A DNA stretch of 10,485 nucleotides from Hyphomicrobium sp. (GTDB taxonomy: Bacteria > Pseudomonadota > Alphaproteobacteria > Rhizobiales > Hyphomicrobiaceae): positions 1 to 10,485 of the forward strand of contig JAICLG010000098.1 in NCBI GenBank assembly GCA_025927515.1. Reading direction: 5' to 3'. Under the pieces are notes generated by a model that saw only the letters and a list, made by a program, of their open reading frames with translations, was not told the DNA's origin and did not search any database. Of the stretch, positions 1 to 7,394 are shown in pieces. The position numbers and the translations under genes were made by a program. Every line of letters begins with the position of its first letter. The stretch's first letter is position 1.

Positions 1-118
1 CGCGATCGTCCTTGATCAGGACTTCAGAAACGAGGCCAAGATCGACGATGTTGCTTGTGAGGTCGGGCCCTTTGACCCTGCGAAGCGCCGCGAGCACTTC
101 GGCTTTTTCAACCGCCAT
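1..118 (-). CDS. apbC: Mrp/ApbC iron-sulfur cluster carrier ATPase, N-terminal fragment
   Basis: Only the first 39 codons are present; the gene continues off the left edge. Translation on the minus strand begins MAVEKAEVLAALRRVKGPDL and continues with a VDLGLVSEV segment, typical of the small MIP18/DUF59 domain at the front of bacterial Mrp/ApbC proteins. In full-length family members this domain precedes a P-loop ATPase that binds and delivers [4Fe-4S] clusters to apoproteins in the cytosol. The ATPase part is outside the window, so a stand-alone DUF59 protein (SufT-like) cannot be excluded. The ATG at 118-116 is preceded by a GGAG-type ribosome binding site about 8 bases upstream. It is divergent from mobA; the 175-base gap shows no convincing promoter by eye. 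Confidence 0.8.
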   Translation of the reverse strand, partial: MAVEKAEVLAALRRVKGPDLTSNIVDLGLVSEVLIKDDR

Positions 119-293
119 TTGGGGATTCTCCTGGGCGCCGCCGTAGCGCTGTGCGGACGACTGGTGTTTCGCCCGATATAGGTCGGCTGCGTCTATGATG
201 GAAGCCGCAGATGCGCGCAATCAGCCAAGCGTGGCGAATCGAGCGGCGAATTCAATCCTTGCGGCACTGCGAGAGGATGCGTATGCGTGCCAC

Positions 294-938
294 ATGGCGT
301 CGCGGGCTCACATTCTAGGCGTCGTCCTTGCGGGCGGCATGTCGCGCCGGTTCGGCGGTGGCGACAAAGGATTGGCTGATCTCGGCGGACGGCCGGTGCT
401 TTCGCACGTCGTCGCGCGCCTTGGCCCGCAAGTCGCGCGCCTGATCCTGAACGTCAACGGCGACGCGAGCCGCTTCGCGCGTTTCGATCTGCCAACGATC
501 TCCGACGTGGAAAATCCGGGACTTGGGCCGCTCAGCGGCATCCTTGCGGCTCTCGATTGGCAAAAAGTACACGCGCCCGATTGCGTCGCGATCGCGACGG
601 TTTCGGCGGATGTGCCTTTCATTCCGACTGATCTGGTCGCCCGGCTGGACGCCACGCGCGGCGAGGGCCTTGCGATTGCAGTTTCGGGAGGCCGGCGGCA
701 TCCGACAACCGCCCTTTGGCCGACAAGCGCCCGCGATGTGGTTGCAAGCGCCCTGGCACGGCGCGACTTAAGCGTCAATGCGCTTACGCAACGCCTTAAT
801 GCCGTTGCAGTCGAGTTCCCGATGCGCAACATTGGCGATGCGTCCATCGATCCGTTCTTCAACATCAACACGCAGGACGATCTCGCAATTGCGAGCAACC
901 TGCTCGGCGAGCCTGAGAAAGACAAGAACAATGGCTGA
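294..938 (+). CDS. mobA: Molybdenum cofactor guanylyltransferase MobA
   Basis: MobA transfers GMP from GTP to molybdopterin-Mo to make the guanine-dinucleotide form of the cofactor (MGD) used by DMSO-reductase-type enzymes such as nitrate reductase and formate dehydrogenase. Numbering from the ATG at 294 (214 aa): the nucleotide-binding signature LAGGMSRRFGGGDK is at 12-25, GPLSGIL at 78-84, the metal-binding SADVPF at 104-109, and the closing NINTQDDL at 190-197, all in the expected order. Family length is about 190-215 aa. The same frame is open back to an ATG at 195 (247 aa), but that 33-residue extension precedes the conserved first strand and resembles nothing known; neither start has a strong ribosome binding site. 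The 3' end overlaps mobB by 8 bases, so the two are probably co-translated. Confidence 0.92.
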   Translation: MASRAHILGVVLAGGMSRRFGGGDKGLADLGGRPVLSHVVARLGPQVARLILNVNGDASRFARFDLPTISDVENPGLGPLSGILAALDWQKVHAPDCVAIATVSADVPFIPTDLVARLDATRGEGLAIAVSGGRRHPTTALWPTSARDVVASALARRDLSVNALTQRLNAVAVEFPMRNIGDASIDPFFNINTQDDLAIASNLLGEPEKDKNNG

Positions 939-1485
939 CGATGCGAAGAGCCGTCTATCTTCGATGCCACTTTTCGGGATCGCCGGGTGGTCGAATTCCG
1001 GCAAGACGACGTTAATCGAAAAGCTTACGCGGCACTTCGCGGATCGTGGTTTGCGCGTCGCAACAATCAAGCACACGCACCATAAGTTCGACATCGATGC
1101 ACCGGGCAGTGATACGACGCGCCACCGCGCCGCGGGGGCCGCCGAGACGGCTATCGTTTCGGGTTCGCGCGTCGCCGTCATCGAGGAAATCGAGGCAGCA
1201 GGAGAACCCGCATTGGAGGCGGTCGCCGCACGCCTCAGACCGGCCGACATTATTCTGGTAGAAGGCTACAAATCGGCGGCCATTCCGAAAATCGAGGTTC
1301 GGCGCGCAGCCGTCGCACACGAAAGACTTCTCGCGACGAACGATCCGCACGTGTTGGCCATCGCTGCCGATCATGAAGTCGATGGTCACGGCAAGCCTAT
1401 CTTCAATCTCGACGATATCGCCGGAATCGCGGCTGTCATCGAGCGGGCGCTTGGGCCGTTCAAAAGCTTGAGGCAGCGTGCTTAA
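931..1485 (+). CDS. mobB: Molybdopterin-guanine dinucleotide biosynthesis adaptor MobB
   Basis: MobB is a GTP-binding protein that assists MobA in MGD formation; it is usually dispensable and thought to bind MobA. Numbering from ATG 931 (184 aa): Walker A loop GWSNSGKTT at 19-27, the family-specific IKHTHHKFDID at 46-56, and the Walker-B-like strand ILVEGYK at 108-114. Length matches E. coli MobB (about 175 aa). The frame is open upstream to 778, but that stretch lies within mobA and the family homology starts here, so 931 is chosen. The ATG sits inside the mobA stop (shared ATGGCTGA), which implies translational coupling. There is no sign of damage. Confidence 0.92.
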   Translation: MADDAKSRLSSMPLFGIAGWSNSGKTTLIEKLTRHFADRGLRVATIKHTHHKFDIDAPGSDTTRHRAAGAAETAIVSGSRVAVIEEIEAAGEPALEAVAARLRPADIILVEGYKSAAIPKIEVRRAAVAHERLLATNDPHVLAIAADHEVDGHGKPIFNLDDIAGIAAVIERALGPFKSLRQRA

Positions 1486-1508
1486 CGGCAGGTTGCGCGG
1501 CTTTAACG

Positions 1509-1551
1509 TCTCTTGTTATCGACGCCGCGCTCTCCGATATTAAACAAGAGA
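1509..1551 (+). promoter_or_regulatory. Inverted repeat in the moaA leader
   Basis: TCTCTTGTT at 1509-1517 is perfectly complementary to AACAAGAGA at 1543-1551, with a 25-base loop. The 3' arm ends on the A of an in-frame ATG at 1551. It could be an operator for a dimeric regulator or an RNA stem restricting moaA translation. Function is inferred; only the repeat is seen. Confidence 0.4.
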
Positions 1552-1574
1552 TGGAAGGCTCGGCAGAGACGTCA

Positions 1575-2597
1575 ATGCCCCCACAGAAGCTGGATAGTTC
1601 GCGAGGTTTGGTCGACCCATTCGGCAGGGCGATCGAGTACCTGCGCGTCTCGGTCACCGACCGGTGCGACTTCCGCTGCGTCTATTGCATGTCCGAGCAT
1701 ATGACGTTTCTTCCGAAACGCGATCTTCTCTCGCTTGAAGAGCTTGACCGCGTATGTGCCGCCTTCGTCCGCCAGGGCGTGAACAAGCTGCGCATCACCG
1801 GCGGCGAGCCGCTGGTGCGCAAGAACATCATGTGGCTGTTCCGAGCCCTAGGCCGCCATCTCGAAAACGATCAACTTAAAGAGCTTACGTTGACCACGAA
1901 CGGCAGCCAGCTCGAGAAGTTCGCAGGCGATCTAAAGGCTGCGGGCGTCAACCGAATCAACGTTTCGATCGACACGATCGATCCGGTAAAATTCAAGGCC
2001 ATTACACGTTGGGGCGATCTCGCTACTGTTTTGCGGGGGCTCGACGCGGCTGAAAAAGCGGGCATCAAGATCAAGATCAATACCGTGGCGCTGAAGGGCC
2101 TCAACGAGGATGAGATCGAGAGCTTGATCCGGTTTGCCCATGAGCGGGGCGCCGACATGACGCTCATCGAAACGATGCCGCTCGGCGACATCGGCGAAGA
2201 CCGCACGTCACAGTATTTGCCGCTGTCGATCGTGCGGGCGCGTCTGATGGATCGGTTCTCGCTGGAAGACAATCCATACCGTACTGGCGGGCCGGCGCGC
2301 TATGTCACCGTCAAGGAAACCGGCGGCCGGCTTGGTTTCATCACGCCTCTGACGCACAATTTCTGCGAAAGCTGCAATCGCGTGCGCCTCACGTGCACGG
2401 GCACGCTTTTCATGTGTCTGGGCCAGGAAGACGCCGCTGATCTCAGGGCGCCGCTTCGCGCTTCGGCCGACGATGGCTTGCTCGATGCTGCCATCACAGA
2501 CGCCATCGCAAGAAAGCCCAAGGGGCACGATTTCGTCATCGACAGGCGAACGAAAAAGCCATCCGTCGCGCGCCACATGAGTGTCACCGGCGGCTGA
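1575..2597 (+). CDS. moaA: GTP 3',8-cyclase MoaA (radical SAM)
   Basis: MoaA carries out the first step of molybdenum cofactor synthesis: with MoaC it converts GTP, via 3',8-cyclo-7,8-dihydro-GTP, to cyclic pyranopterin monophosphate. Numbering from ATG 1575 (340 aa): the N-terminal radical-SAM [4Fe-4S] motif CX3CX2C is C31, C35, C38; GGEP is at 76-79; the C-terminal substrate-binding cluster CX2CX13C is C264, C267, C281; and the protein ends in the conserved Gly-Gly tail needed for activity. All key residues are present. An in-frame ATG at 1551 would add 8 residues; it has no properly spaced ribosome binding site and coincides with an inverted repeat, so 1575 is preferred with modest certainty. 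It lies 89 bases after mobB in the same direction and ends 15 bases from the convergent cpdR-like gene. Confidence 0.95.
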   Translation: MPPQKLDSSRGLVDPFGRAIEYLRVSVTDRCDFRCVYCMSEHMTFLPKRDLLSLEELDRVCAAFVRQGVNKLRITGGEPLVRKNIMWLFRALGRHLENDQLKELTLTTNGSQLEKFAGDLKAAGVNRINVSIDTIDPVKFKAITRWGDLATVLRGLDAAEKAGIKIKINTVALKGLNEDEIESLIRFAHERGADMTLIETMPLGDIGEDRTSQYLPLSIVRARLMDRFSLEDNPYRTGGPARYVTVKETGGRLGFITPLTHNFCESCNRVRLTCTGTLFMCLGQEDAADLRAPLRASADDGLLDAAITDAIARKPKGHDFVIDRRTKKPSVARHMSVTGG

Positions 2598-2612
2598 TCT
2601 CGCGGCCGTTCC

Positions 2613-2975
2613 TTACGCGAGCACGCTTCTTACAACCTGCTTGATTTGCTCGAGCGTGAAGGGCTTCGTGATCGAGAGCAGCCGACGCGCGCGAAGTCGT
2701 GCGGCACGTTCCAGCTGATCGGAAAAGCCCGACATCAGCACCACAACAAGGCTCGGTTTGATGGCGAGCGCCTTTTCTGCGAGCGTTATGCCATCCAGTT
2801 GCGGCATGTCCACGTCGGTCACGAGAACTTCGATTGTGGCGCCGTTAGCGGCGAGACAATCCAGAGCTTCAAGACCATCCTGCGTGACATGGATCGTGTG
2901 ACCCTCGGCGCTCAACGCGCGCTTCACGAGGTCGCGCACGGCGGCATCGTCGTCTGCTAGCAGGATCGTCGCCAT
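2613..2975 (-). CDS. cpdR: CpdR-like single-domain response regulator
   Basis: A 120-aa stand-alone receiver domain with no output domain. Visible receiver residues: acidic pocket D8/D9, phospho-acceptor D54 in TDVDMP, the switch serine S82 in LMSGF, and K104 in TKPF. The front (ATILLADDDAAVRDLVKRAL) and the LMSGFSDQLERA / TKPFTLEQI segments are closest, from memory, to CpdR. In Caulobacter and rhizobia, CpdR is phosphorylated through CckA-ChpT and when unphosphorylated primes ClpXP to degrade cell-cycle proteins. The chain ends in Leu-Ala; Caulobacter CpdR is itself a ClpXP substrate and ends in alanines, so the tail may be a degron (inference). The start has a good site (AAAGGTG) about 8 bases upstream. 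It follows hpt by 36 bases on the same strand. A CheY-like protein of other function is the main alternative. Confidence 0.72.
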   Translation of the reverse strand: MATILLADDDAAVRDLVKRALSAEGHTIHVTQDGLEALDCLAANGATIEVLVTDVDMPQLDGITLAEKALAIKPSLVVVLMSGFSDQLERAARLRARRLLSITKPFTLEQIKQVVRSVLA

Positions 2976-3011
2976 GTCACCGCACCTTTCCCGGTCCGTC
3001 TTATGACAGGA

Positions 3012-3554
3012 TTATTTTACGAGCCGACCGACGAAAGGCAGCTCCCTGTAACGATGTCCCACGTCCATACCGTAGCCGACGACGAACACGTCCGGGCAGG
3101 TGAACGCGCAATAGTCGGGTTCGATCGAAACGGCACGCGTAGCCCTCTTGTCGAGAAGCACACAAGTTTCGATCCGCGCGGCACCGCGGGCCGCGATCAA
3201 GTCCTTTGCGAAGGCCAGTGTGCGGCCTGAATCGAGGACGTCGTCGATCAGGATCACGTGCCGGTGCTGCACATCGAGGTCGAGATCGCGAAGGATGGAT
3301 ACCTGACCCGACGAGGTCTGGCTCTTCCTGTAGCTCGAGAGTGTCAGAAAATCGACTTCGGGTGCAAGGCCCGCCGCATAGAGCGCCCGCAACAAATCGG
3401 CCGCAAAAACGAAGCTGCCCTTCAAAATCGGGACAACGAGCAAATTTTTCGGCCGCGTTAAGGCAATTTCGTCCGCCAGTGCTTGCAGGCGCTCCTGGAT
3501 CTCCTCAGCCGAAAAGATCGTCTCGATTGCAGCTCCTTTGTCCTTCTTAGTCAT
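3012..3554 (-). CDS. hpt: Hypoxanthine phosphoribosyltransferase
   Basis: Purine salvage enzyme transferring the phosphoribosyl group of PRPP to hypoxanthine (and often guanine) to give IMP or GMP; cytosolic. Numbering from ATG at 3554 (180 aa): PPi-binding loop LKGS at 44-47, mobile-loop SSYRKS at 73-78, the PRPP loop ILIDDVLDSGRTL at 101-113, base-contacting lysine in LLDKR near 136, and the C-terminal VGYGMD...YRELPFVG at 159-176, characteristic of the Hpt family. The frame is open up to 3635 (207 aa), but the additional 27 residues are not part of the family and 180 aa is the usual length. The ribosome binding site is weak. It is divergent from ftsE and is followed by the cpdR-like gene, probably in one transcript. 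Confidence 0.93.
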   Translation of the reverse strand: MTKKDKGAAIETIFSAEEIQERLQALADEIALTRPKNLLVVPILKGSFVFAADLLRALYAAGLAPEVDFLTLSSYRKSQTSSGQVSILRDLDLDVQHRHVILIDDVLDSGRTLAFAKDLIAARGAARIETCVLLDKRATRAVSIEPDYCAFTCPDVFVVGYGMDVGHRYRELPFVGRLVK

Positions 3555-3727
3555 GCAAAATGACCCGAAATCCCCGTAGCACGGCCTTAGGCGGCCTGAC
3601 TCGCCAAGCTTCTTGTGTACACGACCGCGCCACAATCGTAATCGATTGATCGCAACGGCCTTGGCGTGTCTATACGCGCTTGGGCAGAAGGACGAGTCTG
3701 AACTTTCCTACCGGGGCTAATACTCCT

Positions 3728-4384
3728 GTGATTCGCTTAACGAATGTCGGACTGAAATACGACAACGGGCCGGAGGTGCTGACGGACGTCACGTTCCACC
3801 TGCGGCCGGGTTCGTTTCACTTCCTCCACGGCGAGTCTGGAGCGGGAAAGACGTCGCTGTTGCGGCTGATGTTCATGTCGCTGCATCCGAGCCACGGCGT
3901 ATTACAGATGTTCAGCGAAGACGTGACCCGCGTCAGGCCGCAGAAACGTGCTCAGATGCGCCGCCGGATCGGAATTGTTTTCCAGGATTTCCGGCTCCTC
4001 GATCATCTGACCGTCTGGGAAAACGTGGCGCTGCCGCTACAGGTCACGGGCAAGAAACCTTCCGACTATAGGGAAGACGTGACCGACCTTCTGCAATGGG
4101 TTGGTCTCGGTGACCGCATGTATGCTAATCCATCGGTGCTGTCGGGCGGCGAAAAGCAAAGGGCAGCCATCGCTCGGGCGGTCATCGGCAAACCGGAAGT
4201 GCTGTTGGCCGACGAGCCGACCGGTAACGTCGATCCGCAAATGGCGCGGCGACTGTTACGCCTGTTCGTGGAGTTGAACCGGCTTGGGACCTCCGTCGTG
4301 ATCGCGACGCACGATCATCAACTCATGCGGCAGTTCAAGGCGCCGCGCATCGAGGTGCACAGGGGCCATGTCCGGATCATCTAG
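3728..4384 (+). CDS. ftsE: Cell division ATP-binding protein FtsE
   Basis: ABC-type ATPase that with FtsX forms a divisome complex at the inner membrane linking the Z-ring to periplasmic peptidoglycan hydrolase activation. Numbering from the GTG at 3728 (218 aa): Walker A GESGAGKTS 35-43, Q-loop Q86 in FQDFRLL, signature LSGGEKQR 138-145, Walker B VLLADEP 158-164, H-loop H195. Length and opening MIRLTNVGLKY agree with the family. The frame is open back to a TTG at 3680, but these 16 extra residues lack a ribosome binding site and family support. A GGGG run 12 bases upstream of 3728 is the only possible site, so initiation may be weak. It overlaps ftsX by 17 bases. Confidence 0.93.
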   Translation: MIRLTNVGLKYDNGPEVLTDVTFHLRPGSFHFLHGESGAGKTSLLRLMFMSLHPSHGVLQMFSEDVTRVRPQKRAQMRRRIGIVFQDFRLLDHLTVWENVALPLQVTGKKPSDYREDVTDLLQWVGLGDRMYANPSVLSGGEKQRAAIARAVIGKPEVLLADEPTGNVDPQMARRLLRLFVELNRLGTSVVIATHDHQLMRQFKAPRIEVHRGHVRII

Positions 4385-5474
4385 CCGCTATCCCGGACAT
4401 GGCGAGCCCGCGATGCAGGCGGGCTATGATCCCTATGATGAGCCGCCGACGATGGTGCCGACGGGATCGGTTGCCTATGGTCGTCATGGGCCGCCGGACG
4501 TGCAGACATACGCCACCGAACCAGTGCGCGAGTCCTACGTTCCGCCACGCGGAGGTGATCAAGGGCGCAAGATGAAGGTGATGGCTCCGGTCGTACCGCC
4601 GGGGTCGGTTACCGGCCGTTCGCTGACGCTCGTCATCGCCATCATGTGCTTCCTGGCTTGCCTCACGGCGGGCGCGGTCTGGATGATCAAGGAATCCTCC
4701 GATGCCTGGCTCAAGGACATTTCGAGCGAAGTGACCGTTCAGGTGACGCCGCAGGAAAACGGTGACACCGACAAGGCTGTCGGCGACGTCGTAGCCTATC
4801 TGCAGAAGCAGCGCGGCATCGCGAGCGTCAGGGCCTTGAGCCTCGATGAGTCGACCAGTCTTCTGCAGCCCTGGCTTGGTTCCGGAGATGCGCTCAAGTC
4901 GCTTCCCGTTCCCCGGCTGATCTCAGTGCAGGTCGATCGCGACCGGCCGCCTCAACTGGCCGAGATTGCAAAGGCGCTAGAGCATGACTTCAAGGGTGCG
5001 TCGCTCGACGATCATCGCCGGTGGCAGCAGCAGATCCGCGCCGTGACGCGGTCGCTGGCATTGGGCGGTCTCGCCATTCTGGTACTCGTAGCCGCGGCCA
5101 CGACGGCGATCATCGTGTCGGCGACGCGCAGCGCCATGGCCTCGAACCGCGAGATCGTGGAGGTGCTGCACTTCGTCGGCGCGACGGACAAATTTATATC
5201 GCGCGAATTCGAGAAGCATTTCCTGCGGCTCGGCATCAAGGCCGGGATCGTCGGCGCCACATGTGCGATGATCGTGTTTATGAGCATGCCGGCCATTACC
5301 GAACTGCTCGGCGGCGGCGCAGTGAGCGCGGTCGAAATGCAGCGCCTGATCGGCACCGGCGCGCTCGATGCGCTCGGCTACATCATTCTCGGCTTGGTCG
5401 TCATCATCATCGCAGGACTTTGCATGGGCACGTCGCGGGTCGGCGTCCACCGCATCCTCAACGGCCGGCATTAG
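4368..5474 (+). CDS. ftsX: Cell division protein FtsX (ABC-type permease partner of FtsE)
   Basis: Integral inner-membrane partner of FtsE; the complex transmits ATP hydrolysis to periplasmic cell-wall hydrolases or their activators. In 368 aa, four hydrophobic segments are visible at about 85-107, 229-251, 287-307 and 335-355, with a roughly 120-residue extracytoplasmic domain between the first two, the standard FtsX topology. The conserved SNREIVEVLHFVGATDKFI segment (259-277) after TM2 is typical of the family. The first ~80 residues are Pro/Gly/Tyr-rich, apparently disordered and cytoplasmic, longer than in many FtsX proteins. GAGGTG lies 10 bases before the ATG and inside the ftsE reading frame, so translation is coupled to ftsE. 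Confidence 0.92.
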   Translation: MSGSSSRYPGHGEPAMQAGYDPYDEPPTMVPTGSVAYGRHGPPDVQTYATEPVRESYVPPRGGDQGRKMKVMAPVVPPGSVTGRSLTLVIAIMCFLACLTAGAVWMIKESSDAWLKDISSEVTVQVTPQENGDTDKAVGDVVAYLQKQRGIASVRALSLDESTSLLQPWLGSGDALKSLPVPRLISVQVDRDRPPQLAEIAKALEHDFKGASLDDHRRWQQQIRAVTRSLALGGLAILVLVAAATTAIIVSATRSAMASNREIVEVLHFVGATDKFISREFEKHFLRLGIKAGIVGATCAMIVFMSMPAITELLGGGAVSAVEMQRLIGTGALDALGYIILGLVVIIIAGLCMGTSRVGVHRILNGRH

Positions 5475-5627
5475 CTGACTCCGATGTGCCGTGAAGGCTT
5501 GCGACATTGGGCAAAATGCGAAATGACAGTGCCGTTCCGGAAGCTGCCCACCTCATCGGAATCGGTTATGGATTGGGGCGGCTGCTTGCGGCCTGACATG
5601 TGCAATTTTTTGAATCTCTGATCCGCG

Positions 5628-6272
5628 ATGAGGGCTTTTTCGCAATCCGCCGTTTTGCTGCTGGCGCTCGCCTTCGGAGCGCTGGTGTTCGGCTTCGTGC
5701 TCTTTGCGGTTTCCGTGACGCGCGATGATATCTCCGGCGGCGATAAAGCCGATGGAATCGTGGTTCTGACGGGCGGCGATCTTCGTGTGGAAGCGGGCGC
5801 CAAGCTCCTGACCGAGGGCCGGGCCAAGCGGCTGCTGATCTCCGGAGTCAACAGGAAGGTCACGCGCGCGGAAATGCAGCGCCTGCTCGGACTCGATGGG
5901 ACGACATTCAATTGCTGCGTCGATCTCGGTTACGAGGCGCGCGACACCGTCGGCAACGCCGACGAGACGCGGACCTGGGCCAAGACCAACGGCTACAAGC
6001 GGCTGATCGTTGTAACATCGCGCTATCACATGCCTCGTGGTCTCGCGGAACTGGCGCTCGTCATGCCAGACGTCACTCTGATCCCCTACCCGGTCACGCC
6101 GCGACGCTATCCCGAGACGGCGTGGTGGCTGCACCCGACGACGACGCGTGTTCTTCTCTCCGAATACCTCAAGTACTTGCCGGCTGTTGCGCGCCTCGCG
6201 GTGCAGCGCGCCATGAACTGGCATGGCAGCCAGACCGTTGCAGTTACGGTTCCGAAACACGACGATGGCTGA
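5628..6272 (+). CDS. YdcF/DUF218-family membrane-anchored protein
   Basis: A 214-aa protein with one N-terminal hydrophobic segment (about 8-30) and a DUF218/YdcF domain from about 42 to 190, predicted on the periplasmic side. Family markers: GIVVLTGG (43-50), RLLISGV (68-74), the acidic ARDTVGNADET (104-114) that corresponds to the usual NTxENA-type motif, and VVTSRYHMPRG (128-138). Relatives include YdcF, ElyC and SanA, which bind nucleotide-like ligands or affect envelope polymers; the biochemical activity is not settled. It lies 153 bases after ftsX and overlaps the acyltransferase gene by 8 bases, an envelope context. No good ribosome binding site is seen before the ATG. The run of six T at 5606-5611 upstream lacks a proper stem and is not called a terminator. 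Confidence 0.85.
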   Translation: MRAFSQSAVLLLALAFGALVFGFVLFAVSVTRDDISGGDKADGIVVLTGGDLRVEAGAKLLTEGRAKRLLISGVNRKVTRAEMQRLLGLDGTTFNCCVDLGYEARDTVGNADETRTWAKTNGYKRLIVVTSRYHMPRGLAELALVMPDVTLIPYPVTPRRYPETAWWLHPTTTRVLLSEYLKYLPAVARLAVQRAMNWHGSQTVAVTVPKHDDG

Positions 6273-7047
6273 TGTCGCGAAACCCGGGCCAGGACCTCTG
6301 GTGGTCGTCCGCTCGCTTGTCTATTTCATCATGTTCTATGTCGTCACGGCGCTCTATCTCGTGCTCGGGTCATGGCTGCTGTTCGGGCCGCGATCGTGGG
6401 CGATGAAGGGCCTTGAGTTGCACGGGCGGACCTGCGTCTGGCTTCTGGGTCTCATCTGCGGAACGAAACTCGATGTGCGCGGCCGCGAAAACCTTCCCAA
6501 GAGCGGCTGCCTCGTCATCGCCAAGCATCAATCGGCATGGGACACGTTCGGTCTCATCTCGCTCTTCCGCGATCCGGCGATCGTGCTGAAGGACGAGCTG
6601 AAGTGGATACCGTTCTATGGCTGGTTTTGCGTCAAGTTCGAGCACATTCTCGTCAAACGCGACAGGGCTTCAGCGGCGTTGAAGGCGTTGATCCGCGACG
6701 CCAAGCAGCGCGTCAGCATCGGTCGCGAAGTCGTGATCTTCCCCGAAGGGACACGCACGGTCCCGGGGGCGGCTCCAGACTACAAACCGGGTTATGTGGC
6801 GCTCTACGAGGCGCTCGGCGTCGTGACGGTGCCGCTGGCGTTGAATTCCGGATTGTTTTGGCCGAGACGCAGCCCTTGGCGCTATCCGGGCACGATCGTC
6901 GTCGAGTTTTTGCCACCGCTGCCGCCGGGGTTGCCGCGCGCGGAATTTCGCAGTCGGGTCGAGACCGAGATCGAAGCGGCGAGCCGCCGCCTCATCGAGG
7001 AAGCTGCCGGGGCTCCCTCGCCGCCGCCATTGGCGCGCGCCCGCTGA
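6265..7047 (+). CDS. plsC: 1-acyl-sn-glycerol-3-phosphate acyltransferase (PlsC family)
   Basis: Acylates lysophosphatidic acid (or a related lysolipid) to phosphatidic acid at the inner membrane in phospholipid synthesis. Numbering from ATG 6265 (260 aa): hydrophobic anchors near 12-40 and around 56-66, the catalytic HX4D pair H88/D93 in KHQSAWDTF, motif III FPEGTR at 159-164, and motif IV VPLALNSG at 189-196. The C-terminal ~15 residues are Pro/Ala-rich. The frame is open to an ATG at 6223, within the upstream gene; 6265 shares ATGGCTGA with the upstream stop, so coupling is likely. Because alphaproteobacteria often have several PlsC paralogs (including ornithine-lipid OlsA), exact substrate is not certain. 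Confidence 0.88.
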   Translation: MADVAKPGPGPLVVVRSLVYFIMFYVVTALYLVLGSWLLFGPRSWAMKGLELHGRTCVWLLGLICGTKLDVRGRENLPKSGCLVIAKHQSAWDTFGLISLFRDPAIVLKDELKWIPFYGWFCVKFEHILVKRDRASAALKALIRDAKQRVSIGREVVIFPEGTRTVPGAAPDYKPGYVALYEALGVVTVPLALNSGLFWPRRSPWRYPGTIVVEFLPPLPPGLPRAEFRSRVETEIEAASRRLIEEAAGAPSPPPLARAR

Positions 7048-7068
7048 CGCCATTTGCGTAATTCGTTG

Positions 7069-7388
7069 TCAGGATGAACTCGAAAGCTTCATCATCGCGA
7101 TGCCTGCGATGATGAAGACAGCCGCGAGCATGCGCATCGGTGTCGCCGCTTCACCGAGAACGGCTACGCCGACGAGGAATGCCCCGCCGAACCAACACCC
7201 GTCCACACGGCATAGGCGCTACTCAAAGGCAGCGTCTTCATCGAGATCGATAGCAAAATGAAGCTCGCCATCATCAGAACGATGGTGATGGCCGTGGGCA
7301 CCGGCTGCGTGAAGCCCTCCGACTGCTTCATGAAAAACGCCCAGGCGATTTCCAGAAGTCCCGCGAGAAGAAGAATGAACCAAGCCAT
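7069..7388 (-). pseudogene. gdx: SMR-family guanidinium exporter (Gdx/SugE type), single-base frame break
   Basis: Small multidrug-resistance fold protein; the Gdx subtype is a dual-topology proton-coupled exporter of guanidinium. From the ATG at 7388 the first 68 codons read as a normal SMR N-terminus through YAVWTGVG, then the frame runs into TAG at 7164-7166 (74 aa). The rest of the family sequence (FLVGVAVLGEAATPMRMLAA and a last membrane helix) is intact in the neighbouring frame, ending at TGA 7071-7069. Adding one G to the GGGG run (7182-7185) joins both parts into 106 residues, the normal length. Numbered on that product, Gdx residues E13, W16, S42, Y59 and W62 are all present. An AGGAG site lies 6 bases before the start. 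Either a recent null allele or a sequencing error. It is tail-to-tail with plsC. Confidence 0.85.
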
Positions 7389-7394
7389 CACCGT

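Noticed and set aside
195..293. N-terminal extension of MobA from ATG 195
   Set aside because: The 33 residues precede the conserved first strand and show no family features; kept only as an alternative start.
308..970. A 220-codon minus-strand frame opposite mobA
   Set aside because: Arg/Ser/Ala-rich composition typical of antisense shadows; mobA motifs on the plus strand explain the region.
3555..3635. N-terminal extension of Hpt from an ATG at 3635
   Set aside because: The additional 27 residues are not found in the family; the 180-aa form has the usual length.
3646..3676. Promoter for ftsE (TTGATC ... TATACG)
   Set aside because: Spacing is 19 bases for the best hexamers and the shorter-spaced alternatives match poorly; not strong enough to annotate.
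5580..5611. Terminator between ftsX and the YdcF gene
   Set aside because: A GGCTGC/GCGGCC pairing has a two-base loop and lies more than 10 bases from the run of six T; it does not make a credible intrinsic terminator.
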